From Curvibacter delicatus NBRC 14919 (GTDB taxonomy: Bacteria; Pseudomonadota; Gammaproteobacteria; Burkholderiales; Burkholderiaceae_C), in assembly GCF_001592265.1 (NCBI RefSeq), contig NZ_BCWP01000001.1, forward strand, positions 186,001-250,000: 64,000 nucleotides of DNA. Direction: 5' to 3'. The notes under the pieces were generated by a model, which saw only the letters and a list, made by a program, of their open reading frames with translations, ran no database searches and was not told the origin of the DNA. The position numbers and the translations under genes are program-made. Shown in pieces: positions 37,451 to 48,361 of the stretch. Every line of letters begins with the position of its first letter. The first letter of the stretch is position 1.

Positions 37451-38716
37451 TCACAGGCGCAAGGGGTCGCGGCGGCGTTCGATCCGGCCCGGTGCGGCCT
37501 CAGGCCCGGTGGCCGGGGCGGGCCAGCCGAAAAACTGCCGGATGGCCTCCTGCTGCTGCAGCGCATCGGCATAACCCAGCTTCATGAGCTCGCGCGTGTA
37601 GACCGATTCGAACAGCAGGTAGCTGGCCAGCGCGCCGCCCTTGACGTCGGCGGCACTCGACGACACGCCGATGCCGCCGAGCAGGGTGCGCACCGCCGCG
37701 GGCAGGGCATCGATGTGCCGGGCCGCCAGTTGGTCCAGCCGCTCGGAGGGCGAGATCACCAGCAGCTCGATCGGACGCAACGCACTGGCCTGCCGCGCTT
37801 CGGGCGGCACCAGCGAAATGGTCTGGTTGATACGCCGCATGCGCTCGATGTCCACCGACAGGGCGTCGAGGAAGATGCTGGACATGGCATGGCCGGCGAT
37901 CTGCGCCAGCGAGGGGTAGCTGTGCTGGGTGCCGGGCTCCGGCGCGTTGCGCGGCTCGTGCATGCGGCCGGCACCGACCACCAGGATGCGCTCGGCACCG
38001 AGGTGAATGGCCGGTGCCACCGGTGCGGTCTGGCGCATCGAGCCGTCGCCAAAGAATTCGGTGCGGCCGTGGATGTCCAGCGGCATGGCCGGGAACATGA
38101 AGGGAATCGCCGACGAGGCCAGCAGGTGCTCGTGGGTGATGCGGTGGCGTACCGACAGACGCTGGGAACGCACCCAGGGTTGCAACTGCTCGGCGCCTTC
38201 GAAGAACGTGACATGGTGGCCCGAGCTGTAGCTGGAGGCGGTGACGGCCAGCGCGTGCAGGTGGCCTTGCGCCACCAAGCCGGGCAGGCGTTCCAGCGGC
38301 ACCATGGTACGCAGCAGGGTTTCCAGCGGCGAGTTGTCCAGCAGCGAACGCGGCTTGAGGCGGCGCCATTTGGCCACCAGCCAGCCGAGTGACAGCAGGC
38401 TCAGCCATTTGGCGCCGCTGCGCATCACGCTCAGCACGTCGGACTGGTAAACCTGATGCGCCTCGAAGTCCTGCCAGACGCCCACGATGCGCCGCACTGC
38501 CAGGTCGAAGTCATCGGCACCGCAGGCCAGGGCGGCGGCATTGATGGCGCCGGCCGAGGTGCCGGTGATGATGGCAAAGGGGTTGTGCTCCTGGTGGACG
38601 CCGCTGGCCAGCCGCAGGTCGGCCAGTGCTTCCAGCACACCGACCTGGTAGGCGGCGCGCGCACCGCCGCCGGTCAGCAGCAGGCCGGTGGTGGGTGGTC
38701 GGGTCGAGACATCCAT
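37451..38716 (-). CDS. Patatin-like phospholipase family protein
   Basis: A 421-residue protein of the patatin/RssA-like family. The oxyanion motif GGGAR (16-20), the nucleophile elbow GTSAG with S54 (52-56) and the catalytic Asp D224 in FGDGS are all present, so it should be an active Ser-Asp acyl hydrolase. There is no clear signal peptide, so it is probably cytoplasmic or membrane-associated. It is divergent from apbC. Confidence 0.9.
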   Translation of the reverse strand: MDVSTRPPTTGLLLTGGGARAAYQVGVLEALADLRLASGVHQEHNPFAIITGTSAGAINAAALACGADDFDLAVRRIVGVWQDFEAHQVYQSDVLSVMRSGAKWLSLLSLGWLVAKWRRLKPRSLLDNSPLETLLRTMVPLERLPGLVAQGHLHALAVTASSYSSGHHVTFFEGAEQLQPWVRSQRLSVRHRITHEHLLASSAIPFMFPAMPLDIHGRTEFFGDGSMRQTAPVAPAIHLGAERILVVGAGRMHEPRNAPEPGTQHSYPSLAQIAGHAMSSIFLDALSVDIERMRRINQTISLVPPEARQASALRPIELLVISPSERLDQLAARHIDALPAAVRTLLGGIGVSSSAADVKGGALASYLLFESVYTRELMKLGYADALQQQEAIRQFFGWPAPATGPEAAPGRIERRRDPLRL

Positions 38717-38873
38717 GCGTCGATTATGGGTGGGTTGCACAGGGCGCCCATGCGCCGAAAAGCACCGTGTTTACCCTGTTCTGCCGGGTTGGGTGCTGGT
38801 TTCTACCAATTTGCCCGGTTCGGCAAGGTTAAGACGGGCTTCGCTAGACTACGCAACTCTTCAGGAGTATTTG

Positions 38874-39965
38874 ATGACGGTGACAGAACAAGCGCTGATG
38901 GACGCCCTCAAGGCGGTGGTCGACCCCAATACCGGGCGGGACTTCGTTTCTTCGAAAGCGATCAAGAACCTCAGCATCCAGGACGGTGATGTCTCGTTCG
39001 ATGTCGAACTGGGTTATCCGGCCAAGAGCCAGGTGGCAGGTTTCCGCAAGGCGCTGATTGCCGCCGCCAAGGGGGTGGCCGGGGTGGGGAATGTGTCGGT
39101 CAATGTCACCACCCACATCGTGGCGCACGCGGTGCAGCGCGGCGTGCAGCTGTTGCCCAAGGTGAAAAACATCGTGGCCGTGGCGTCCGGCAAGGGCGGC
39201 GTGGGCAAAAGCACCACGGCCGTCAACCTGGCGTTGGCCCTGGCCGCGGAAGGCGCCAGCGTCGGCATCCTGGATGCCGATATCTATGGCCCGAGCCAGC
39301 CCATGATGATGGGCATCGACGCCCGTCCCGAGAGCGAGGACGGTCAGACCATGGAGCCGCTGGAGAACTACGGCGTGCAGGTCATGTCGATCGGTTTCCT
39401 GGTCGGCCAGGACGAGGCCATGATTTGGCGCGGCCCCATGGCCACTCAGGCGCTGGAGCAATTGCTGCGCCAGACCAACTGGAAGGACCTCGATTACCTG
39501 ATCGTCGACATGCCGCCCGGCACCGGCGACATCCAGCTCACGCTGTCCCAGCGTGTGCCCATGACCGGTGCGGTCATTGTGACCACGCCGCAGGACATTG
39601 CGCTGATCGACGCCAAGAAGGGCATCAAGATGTTCGAGAAGGTGGGCGTGCCCATTCTCGGCCTGGTCGAGAACATGGCGGTGCACGTGTGCAGCAACTG
39701 CGGCCACATCGAACATATCTTCGGTGTCGACGGCGGCAAGAAGATGGCGGCCGAGTACGGCATGCACTACCTGGGCGCCTTGCCCCTGAACATGCAGATC
39801 CGCCTGCAGGCCGACAGCGGCAAGCCCACCGTGGTGGCCGACCCCGACGGTGAAGTGGCCGGCATCTACAAGACGCTGGCGCGCCAAGTGGCGGTGGCGA
39901 TTGCCGCCAAGAACAAGGACTTCTCCAGCAAGTTCCCCAGCATCAAGATCTCGAAAGAGACCTGA
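38874..39965 (+). CDS. apbC: Iron-sulfur cluster carrier protein ApbC/Mrp
   Basis: A 363-residue P-loop NTPase that carries and delivers Fe-S clusters. An N-terminal DUF59/MIP18-like domain (1-95) is followed by the ATPase with GKGGVGKS (106-113) and the cluster-binding C273-x2-C276 (CSNCGH). A CAGGAG ribosome binding site precedes the ATG at 38874. Demand for clusters is high here given the Fe-S-rich formate dehydrogenases downstream, though the gene is a general housekeeping one. Confidence 0.93.
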   Translation: MTVTEQALMDALKAVVDPNTGRDFVSSKAIKNLSIQDGDVSFDVELGYPAKSQVAGFRKALIAAAKGVAGVGNVSVNVTTHIVAHAVQRGVQLLPKVKNIVAVASGKGGVGKSTTAVNLALALAAEGASVGILDADIYGPSQPMMMGIDARPESEDGQTMEPLENYGVQVMSIGFLVGQDEAMIWRGPMATQALEQLLRQTNWKDLDYLIVDMPPGTGDIQLTLSQRVPMTGAVIVTTPQDIALIDAKKGIKMFEKVGVPILGLVENMAVHVCSNCGHIEHIFGVDGGKKMAAEYGMHYLGALPLNMQIRLQADSGKPTVVADPDGEVAGIYKTLARQVAVAIAAKNKDFSSKFPSIKISKET

Positions 39966-39966
39966 A

Positions 39967-39990
39967 CCCCGCCCCCCCTCGGCGGGCGGG
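39967..39990. terminator. Hairpin between convergent apbC and ABC binding-protein gene
   Basis: CCCCGCC and GGCGGG pair around a short C-rich loop in the 27-bp gap between convergent genes. There is no T-run. Confidence 0.45.
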
Positions 39991-39992
39991 AC

Positions 39993-41129
39993 TCAGTAGC
40001 GTAGCTGGCCCGTGTTGTCCACGATCGCCAGCTCGACATAGGACGAGCCGTTGTGGGAGCTGGGCGAGTATCTCGCCGCAAAGCGGCCGAAGCTGATCTC
40101 GCCCGCATCCTCCATGGCCTTGGTGAACGATGTCGTGCTCAGGTTGCGCCCCGCACGGCGCAGCCCCTCGACGAGCAGCTTGGCGTGGACGAAACCCTCA
40201 AGCTGGAAGGCCGATGGGACCGCCGACGGATTCTTTTCGCGCAGGGCTCGGTGGTATTCGGCTACCACCGGGATGGTGGTGTTGCGCAGAGGAGGCATGA
40301 TCTGCGCCAGCACGATGCCGCGTGCCTGCTCCTTCAGGTCGCGCCGGATGAGGTCCACGTTGGCGATCGAGAATCCATAGAAGACTGGGCGCAGGCTGGT
40401 CTGCCATGTCGCCTTGATGAAGTTCGTCATCGTGTCACCCGCGACACCTAGCAGCACGGCTTGGGGTTGGGCGCTCTCGGTGGCTGCAGCGGCACCGGCG
40501 TAGTCTGGTGCCTTGGGGTCGAGCTTCAGTTCGGCGGTGAAACTGATTTTGGCGGTCGCGGCGGCCTGTTGCAATTCAGTCAGCAAAGTTTTGCCCAGGC
40601 CGTCATCCTGATACAGCACAGCAACGCGGCTGATGCCCGTGTTCTGCAGTTGCGACACGATGCGGCGTGCCTCGTCAGCATAACTTGCCCGAACGTGGAA
40701 AAGGTAGGGGTTGACCTTGTTGCGAAAGGCCGTGGCCCCTGTGACGGGCCCGAAGATGATCGTGCGGCTTTCTTCGGCCAGGGGCAGGATGGCCCCGGTC
40801 TGGGCCGTGCCCGTGTTGTTGTAGATCATGAAAACACCCTGTTCATTGATCAGTTTGCGGGTGTTTTCGACGGCGCGCTTCACGTCGAAGCCGTCGTCCA
40901 GGGTGGTGTAGACGATCTTGCGCCCATGCACACCGCCGGCCGCATTCACCGCGTCGAAGTAGAGGCGTGAGCCTTCGCCGAACTCCAGGGTCTGAGGGCC
41001 CAGTGGTCCGCTCAGGACGACCGAGGCACCTAGCCGTATTTCGGTGGGCGTTACACCGCGGTCTCCTGCCATCGCGAGGCTTGCCACAGTGAATCCCAAG
41101 GTCAAGGCAAGTGAGCGCAACATCTTCAT
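39993..41129 (-). CDS. ABC transporter substrate-binding protein (LivJ-like, branched-chain amino acid type)
   Basis: A 378-residue periplasmic binding protein of the Leu/Ile/Val type (Peripla_BP_6). A signal peptide (MKMLRSLALTLGFTVASLAMA) ends near residue 21. The mature protein starts with the usual IRLGASVVLSGPLG and contains VYYTTLDDGF-like and AVLYQDDGLGKTLL lobes. No permease or ATPase genes are adjacent, so it is an orphan component or a sensor. The ligand is unknown. It is divergent from the LysR gene. Confidence 0.87.
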   Translation of the reverse strand: MKMLRSLALTLGFTVASLAMAGDRGVTPTEIRLGASVVLSGPLGPQTLEFGEGSRLYFDAVNAAGGVHGRKIVYTTLDDGFDVKRAVENTRKLINEQGVFMIYNNTGTAQTGAILPLAEESRTIIFGPVTGATAFRNKVNPYLFHVRASYADEARRIVSQLQNTGISRVAVLYQDDGLGKTLLTELQQAAATAKISFTAELKLDPKAPDYAGAAAATESAQPQAVLLGVAGDTMTNFIKATWQTSLRPVFYGFSIANVDLIRRDLKEQARGIVLAQIMPPLRNTTIPVVAEYHRALREKNPSAVPSAFQLEGFVHAKLLVEGLRRAGRNLSTTSFTKAMEDAGEISFGRFAARYSPSSHNGSSYVELAIVDNTGQLRY

Positions 41130-41303
41130 CGTCTGATATTCTGGTTGTGCGGGGTGCGCGCTTGGCATGGCAGAAGCGCTGAACCCCGGTGGTCTTCAAA
41201 CTAGTTATTAGATATAAACATCTCGAGCGCATGACTCAGTGTTTCCCCTAGTGTTGCTGGTCTGTGGCTTGAACGGTCGACAGTCTGGCAAGATGGTGAT
41301 CCC

Positions 41304-42248
41304 ATGAACCTGCTCGTTTCCATGCGCTACCTCGTCGCCCTCGACGAGCACAAGCATTTCGCCCGCGCGGCCCAGGCCTGCTTCGTCACGCAGCCGGCGC
41401 TCTCCAATGCGTTGCGGGCGCTGGAGGAGGAATTCGGTGCGGCCATCGTCAAGCGCGGCCGCACCTTTGTCGGTTTCACCGACGAGGGGCAGCGCCTGCT
41501 GGCCAGTGCCCGGCGCATGCTGCACGAAGAGCAGCTGCTCAAGCAGGACATGAGCAGTGTCAGCGGCCAGCCGCAGGGGCGCCTGGGCATCGGCGTGGTG
41601 CCTTCGGCGGAGCCGATCGCCGCCCGCTTCGCCGCCATGTTGCATGCCAAGTACCCGGGCATCACACCGGTGGTGCGTTCCATGAGTTCGCAGGACATCG
41701 AAACCGGCCTGGAGGAGCTCACGCTCGACATGGGGCTGGGTTTCATCGAGCGTGTGCGGCCCGGCGCCACGTCGCTGCGCACGCAGGCACAGTACACCGA
41801 ACACTATTTTCTGGTGCGCAAGGCGGTCAACCCAGGCAGGCAGGGCATCCAGTTCGGTGGTCCGATGACGTGGCAGGAGGCGGCCGCCCTGCCGCTGTGC
41901 CTGATGACGTCTGAAATGCACAACCGCCACATCGTCGATGCTGCCTTTGCCAAGGCAGGTGTAGCGGTGCGCCCGGTGTTGGAAACCAATTCCCTGCTGA
42001 CCCTGGCCCTGAGTGCCTTAAGCGGCGCGGTGTGCAGCGTCATGCCGGGGGCACTGGTGGGCGCGGTGCGCGCCTATGGCGATCTGGAGGTACGCCCGTT
42101 GACCGGCCCTGAAGTGCACACGCCGATCGGCTTCATGGTGTTGGCGTCCGAGCGCATGTCGCGTACGCTGGATGCAGCCCTGACCCTGGCGCAGGATGCG
42201 GCTTGGCTGCGCCATGCAGCAGTCCACAGCGGCCTGTTGCACGCCTGA
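41304..42248 (+). CDS. LysR-family transcriptional regulator (FdsR-like position)
   Basis: A 314-residue LysR regulator: winged helix-turn-helix at about residues 1-60 (FARAAQACFVTQPALSNALRALEEEFG) and a periplasmic-binding-type effector domain (about 90-300). It lies 131 bp upstream of the NAD-linked formate dehydrogenase genes in the same direction. This resembles the fdsR-fds arrangement described in Cupriavidus, so control of fds is likely. The gap carries an inverted repeat suited to a LysR protein. The effector is unknown (formate or a related metabolite is an inference). Confidence 0.88.
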   Translation: MNLLVSMRYLVALDEHKHFARAAQACFVTQPALSNALRALEEEFGAAIVKRGRTFVGFTDEGQRLLASARRMLHEEQLLKQDMSSVSGQPQGRLGIGVVPSAEPIAARFAAMLHAKYPGITPVVRSMSSQDIETGLEELTLDMGLGFIERVRPGATSLRTQAQYTEHYFLVRKAVNPGRQGIQFGGPMTWQEAAALPLCLMTSEMHNRHIVDAAFAKAGVAVRPVLETNSLLTLALSALSGAVCSVMPGALVGAVRAYGDLEVRPLTGPEVHTPIGFMVLASERMSRTLDAALTLAQDAAWLRHAAVHSGLLHA

Positions 42249-42261
42249 CCCATTTGGTTAC

Positions 42262-42275
42262 GGTCAATTTATTGC
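42262..42275 (+). promoter_or_regulatory. Possible sigma-54 -24/-12 element upstream of the fds genes
   Basis: GG and GC are spaced by exactly 10 bp, with TTGC at the -12 part (GG-TCAATTTATT-GC). The -24 part lacks the preferred TGGCAC context, so this is weak evidence. Confidence 0.25.
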
Positions 42276-42292
42276 GCTGCATCATTTACTTT

Positions 42293-42318
42293 TTGAATCT
42301 CTGCATGTCTTGATTCAA
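42293..42318. promoter_or_regulatory. Inverted repeat, candidate LysR operator of the fds genes
   Basis: A perfect 7-bp inverted repeat TTGAATC-N12-GATTCAA lies 62-87 bp upstream of the fds start codon. Nearby, CCCATCGGT is repeated directly at 42324 and 42352, and TGACCCAT occurs at 42246 and 42321. Confidence 0.5.
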
Positions 42319-42379
42319 TTTGACCCATCGGTGGCAGAGGCTGACACTGCGCCCATCGGTATGAATTGAGGGACATAAG

Positions 42380-44184
<1,805 letters not shown>

Positions 44185-44188
<4 letters not shown>

Positions 44189-47049
44189 ATGCACCCGCCA
44201 AACTCAACGAAGTCATGCCGCAAACCATCGAGTTCACGCTCGATGGGCAAAAGGTAAGTGCCTACAGTGGTGAAACCATCCTGAGCGTCGCCAAGCGCGT
44301 CGGCCTCGAGATCCCGCACCTCTGCTACAAGGAAGGCATGCGGCCGGACGGCAACTGCCGCGCCTGTGTGGTCGAGATCAAGGGTGAGCGCACGCTGGCC
44401 CCCAGTTGCTGTCGCAGTGCCACCGCCGGCATGGAGGTGCAGGCCACCAGCGAGCGCGCCGTCAAGAGCCAGAAGATGGTGTTGGAGATGCTGCTGTCCG
44501 ACATGCCGGACCAGGGCTACAAATGGGATGAGCAGAACGAGTCGCTGCAGCATGGTGAGCTGTCACAGTGGGCCGATCACATGCGGGTCAAGGTGCGGCC
44601 GGAACTCAAGGCCCTGCGGCGTGAGCAGCCCGCTGCCGATGTGTCGCACCCGGCCATGGCTGTGAATCTGGATGCCTGCATCCAGTGCAACCGCTGTGTG
44701 CGCGCCTGCCGCGAAGAGCAGGTGAACGACGTGATCGGCTACGCGATGCGCGGCAGCCACAGCGAGATCGTGTTCGACCTGAACGATCCGATGGGAGACA
44801 GCACCTGTGTGGCTTGTGGCGAATGTGTGCAGGCCTGCCCGACCGGTGCGCTGATGCCGAAGACGCGCGTCGGCTCCCAGGTGGTGGACAAAAAAGTCGA
44901 TTCCGTTTGTCCTTTCTGCGGTGTCGGCTGCCTGCTGACCTACAACGTCAAGGACAACAAGATCGTCAGTGTGGATGGCCGCGATGGTCCGGCCAATCAC
45001 AGCCGCTTGTGCGTCAAGGGCCGCTTCGGTTTCGATTACGCGCACAACGATCAGCGCCTCACGGTGCCGCTGATCCGCAAGGCAGGAATTCCCAAAGACC
45101 CTGAAGTGCTGGAACAACTGAATCGGGATACCGCCAACTGGTCGGCCGTGTTCCGTGAAGCCACTTGGGACGAGGCATTGGCATTGGCGGCCGGCAAGCT
45201 GAAGGGCTTGCGCGACACCCATGGCAAGAAGGCGCTGGCCGGCTTCGGCTCGGCCAAGGGCAGCAATGAGGAGGCCTATCTGTTCCAGAAACTGGTTCGC
45301 ACCGGTTTCGGCTCCAACAACGTGGACCACTGCACGCGCCTGTGCCATGCCTCCAGCGTGGCGGCGCTGCTCGAAGGCGTGGGCTCGGGGGCGGTGAGCA
45401 ACCAGGTCAACGACGTCGAGCATGCCGATCTCATCCTGGTGATCGGCTCCAACCCGACCGCCAACCACCCGGTGGCGGCCACCTGGATGAAGAACGCCGC
45501 CAAGCGCGGCGCCAAGATCGTGCTGGCCGATCCGCGTGTCACCGACATTGGCAAGCATGCCTGGCGCACCATGCAGTTCAAGCCCGACACTGACGTGGCC
45601 ATGCTCAATGCCATGATCTACACGGTGATCGAGGAGGGGCTGGTGGATCAGGCCTTTGTGCGCAGCCGCGCCAACAACTTCGAGGCCTTGAAATCCAACG
45701 TCAAAGGCTACAGCCCCGAAGCCATGGAGCCGATCTGCGGCGTGCCGGCACAGACGCTGCGCGAGGTGACACGCGAATTCGCCAAGGCGAAGGGCGCCAT
45801 GATCCTGTGGGGCATGGGGGTAAGCCAGCACATCCACGGCACCGACAACGTGCGTTGCCTGATCGCACTGTGCACGGTGACCGGTCAGATCGGCAAACCC
45901 GGCTCCGGCCTGCACCCCTTGCGGGGCCAGAACAATGTGCAGGGGGCCAGCGATGCCGGTCTCATTCCCATGATGTACCCCAACTACCAGCGCGTCACCA
46001 ACAAGGAGGCACACCAGTGGTTCGAGGATTTCTGGGGCATGAAGCTCGACGACCAGCCTGGCTACACCGTGGTGGAGATCATGCACAAGGCGCTGGCCGA
46101 CGACAGCGACCCGCACAAGGTACGCGGCATGTACATCATGGGCGAGAACCCGGCCATGAGTGACCCCGACCTGAACCATGCGCGCCATGCGCTGGCGTCG
46201 CTGGAACATCTGGTGGTGCAGGACATCTTCATGACCGAAACCGCCTGGCTGGCCGATGTGGTGCTGCCGGCCACGGCCTGGCCGGAAAAAACCGGTACCG
46301 TGAGCAACACCGACCGCATGGTGCAGCTCGGCCAGCAGGCAATCAACCCGCCTGGCCAGGCCAAGCCGGATCTGTGGATCATCCAGCAGATCGCCCAACG
46401 CATGGGCCTGTCCTGGAACTATGCCGGTGAACACGAAGGCGTGGCGGCGGTGTACGAGGAAATGCGCCAGGCCATGCACGCGGCCATCTCCGGCATCACC
46501 TGGGAGCGTTTGCAGCGAGAGTCGAGCGTGACCTACCCCTGCCTGAGTGCCGACGATCCGGGCCAGCCGACGGTCTTCATTGACAACTTCCCGACACCGG
46601 ACGGGCGTGTGACGCTGGTGCCGGCCGACATCATCCCGGCAGCCGAACGGCCCGATGCGCAGTACCCCTTCGTGCTCATCACCGGCCGTCAGCTGGAGCA
46701 CTGGCATACCGGCAGCATGACGCGCCGCTCGGAAGTGCTTGACGCCATCGAACCCATGGCGACCGCCTCCATGTGCGGCAGCGACATGGCCGACCTGGGC
46801 CTGCAGCCGGGTGATGTGATCACTGTGGCCTCGCGCCGCGGTGCCGTGGCCATCCATGTGCGGCGCGATGACGGCACGCCGCATGGCGCAGTCTTCATCC
46901 CCTTCGCCTATTACGAGGCGGCGGCCAACCTGATGACCAACGCAGCGCTCGACCCCTTCGGCAAGATCCCGGAGTTCAAGTATTGCGCGGTGGCCATCCG
47001 CCGTGGCGGCAAGCCGGCTGCGGTGGCGGGTTACGGCAAGGTCGACTGA
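44185..47049 (+). CDS. fdsA: NAD+-dependent formate dehydrogenase, molybdenum-containing alpha subunit
   Basis: A 954-residue catalytic subunit. An N-terminal NuoG-like part has a plant-type [2Fe-2S] (HLCYKEG...NCRAC...SCC), then two [4Fe-4S] ferredoxin motifs (CIQCNRCVRAC and CVACGECVQACP). The molybdopterin oxidoreductase part has its own cluster (CPFCGVGC...LCVKG) and the Mo-ligand cysteine C387 in HCTRLCHASS, i.e. cysteine rather than selenocysteine. It oxidises formate to CO2. The ATG at 44185 overlaps the preceding stop. No fdsC or fdsD follows; FdhD, encoded at 60683, may serve both dehydrogenases. Confidence 0.94.
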
Positions 47050-47163
47050 GCGCGTCAGCGCAGCTGGCCCCCCCCCCAGCGGGGGAGTCGGCCGCGCGCC
47101 ACCAAGGGGGCGAAACAGGATGGTTATGCAGGGCTTTGCCTATCCTGTACAGTGGCGCCTGTC

Positions 47164-47721
47164 ATGAATACACACAACCCTGCCCTCGATGTCGCCGTGG
47201 TGATGCGCAAGGAGCGCGTCGAAGGTGCCATGAGCCGTTGGCAGCCCTGGCGTTGGGTCTTGGACGAAGTGATCGCCAACCAAGCCAGCTTCGGCGACCA
47301 GCCCACCCTGCTGCACAAGGCGGATGGTGAGGAGCGCTGGTTGCACCCCGGTTTCACCGTGGCCTTGTTCAAGGACGATGCCGAGGGCTACTACCTCAAC
47401 GCGACCACGCCGGCCCCTGGCTGGTTTGTGCACTGGCGCATGGAAGAGGAAGCCACCGTGGCCGACGAACCGATGGCCCGGCCGCTGGAGGTGTCCCTGA
47501 GTTACCACGACGCAGGTCGCTGGCTCGATGCGCAGGAAATGGTGGAACAGGTGCCTGTCGCGCCCGACGTTGTGGCGTGGATGCTCGCATTCGCACGCGA
47601 GCACTACGTGGAGGAGCCGAAGCGGCGCAAGCGGCCTGAAAGCTTCAAGCCGCTGACGGACCGTTTCGGCAACCCGGCTTCTGTCAGCGCCGAAAAGAAA
47701 TTCAGAGGCGGCCATGACTGA
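47164..47721 (+). CDS. DUF3305 family protein (formate dehydrogenase accessory locus)
   Basis: A 185-residue soluble protein of family DUF3305. Family traits include VVMRKERVEGAMSRWQPWRWVLDEV near the N-terminus, a central GWFVHWRMEEE and the basic EPKRRKRPESF. Function unknown. It begins a chain DUF3305-DUF3306-ferredoxin-TorD with overlapping frames, a set that in Burkholderiales accompanies the exported formate dehydrogenase. The ATG at 47164 has no good ribosome binding site; start moderately uncertain. Confidence 0.82.
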   Translation: MNTHNPALDVAVVMRKERVEGAMSRWQPWRWVLDEVIANQASFGDQPTLLHKADGEERWLHPGFTVALFKDDAEGYYLNATTPAPGWFVHWRMEEEATVADEPMARPLEVSLSYHDAGRWLDAQEMVEQVPVAPDVVAWMLAFAREHYVEEPKRRKRPESFKPLTDRFGNPASVSAEKKFRGGHD

Positions 47722-48361
47722 CGGTTTTCTGGGCCGCTGGTCGCGCCGCAAGCAGGATGTGCGCGAAGGCCGGCGCCTGGAGGAAGAGCCCCAGGCATTA
47801 AAAGAACCGCTGGCCACTCCTCCTGCCCCGGCGCCAGCCGTTGTGGTGCCGCCTGCCGGCACGTCGCCACAGACAACCCCAGTGGTGGAAGCCGCCGCGC
47901 CGCCACCAACTCTGGAAGAGGCGCAGGCACTGCATCCGCAGTCCGACTTCACGCGTTTCGTGGCCAGCGATGTCGATCCGCAGGTGCGCAATGCCGCGAT
48001 GAAAAAATTGTTCGCCGACCCGCATTTCAATGTGATGGACGGGCTGGACATCTACATCGACGACTATTCCAAGCCAGACCCGCTGCCGCTGTCCATGTTG
48101 CGCAAGATGGCCAGTGCCCAGTTTCTCCATCTGGTGGAGCCGGAAGAGAAAGCGCCAACTGCGCCAGCACCTTCCAGTCCTGCGGTGCCGGCATCTGCCG
48201 CCATGGCAGAAGATACCGCCAGCGCGCCACAACAACACCCCACAGACCAGCCTGCTGGTCTGAACGATATCAGCCAGGTCCCGTTGTCCGCCGCCGGGCA
48301 GACCGCGGGTTCCCAGCTAACCCCAGAAGATCATGCCGACACTGATTTGCGACTGCAATAA
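47714..48361 (+). CDS. DUF3306 family protein
   Basis: A 215-residue protein. The N-terminus MTDGFLGRWSRRKQDVREGR and the central FTRFVASDVDPQVRNAAMKKLFADPHFNVMDGLDIYIDDYSKPDPLP define DUF3306. It is flanked by Pro/Ala-rich, probably disordered segments. It overlaps DUF3305 by 8 bp and the ferredoxin gene by 29 bp. Function unknown; co-occurrence suggests a role in assembling the formate dehydrogenase. Confidence 0.82.
   Translation: MTDGFLGRWSRRKQDVREGRRLEEEPQALKEPLATPPAPAPAVVVPPAGTSPQTTPVVEAAAPPPTLEEAQALHPQSDFTRFVASDVDPQVRNAAMKKLFADPHFNVMDGLDIYIDDYSKPDPLPLSMLRKMASAQFLHLVEPEEKAPTAPAPSSPAVPASAAMAEDTASAPQQHPTDQPAGLNDISQVPLSAAGQTAGSQLTPEDHADTDLRLQ

Noticed and set aside
47050-47120. C-run/G-run sequence after fdsA as a fourth copy of the GC-rich repeat
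   Set aside because: It has a similar look (CCCCCCCCCAGCGGGGG) but lacks the CAGTGGCCCGGC and AGCCGGTTCC core shared by the three real copies.
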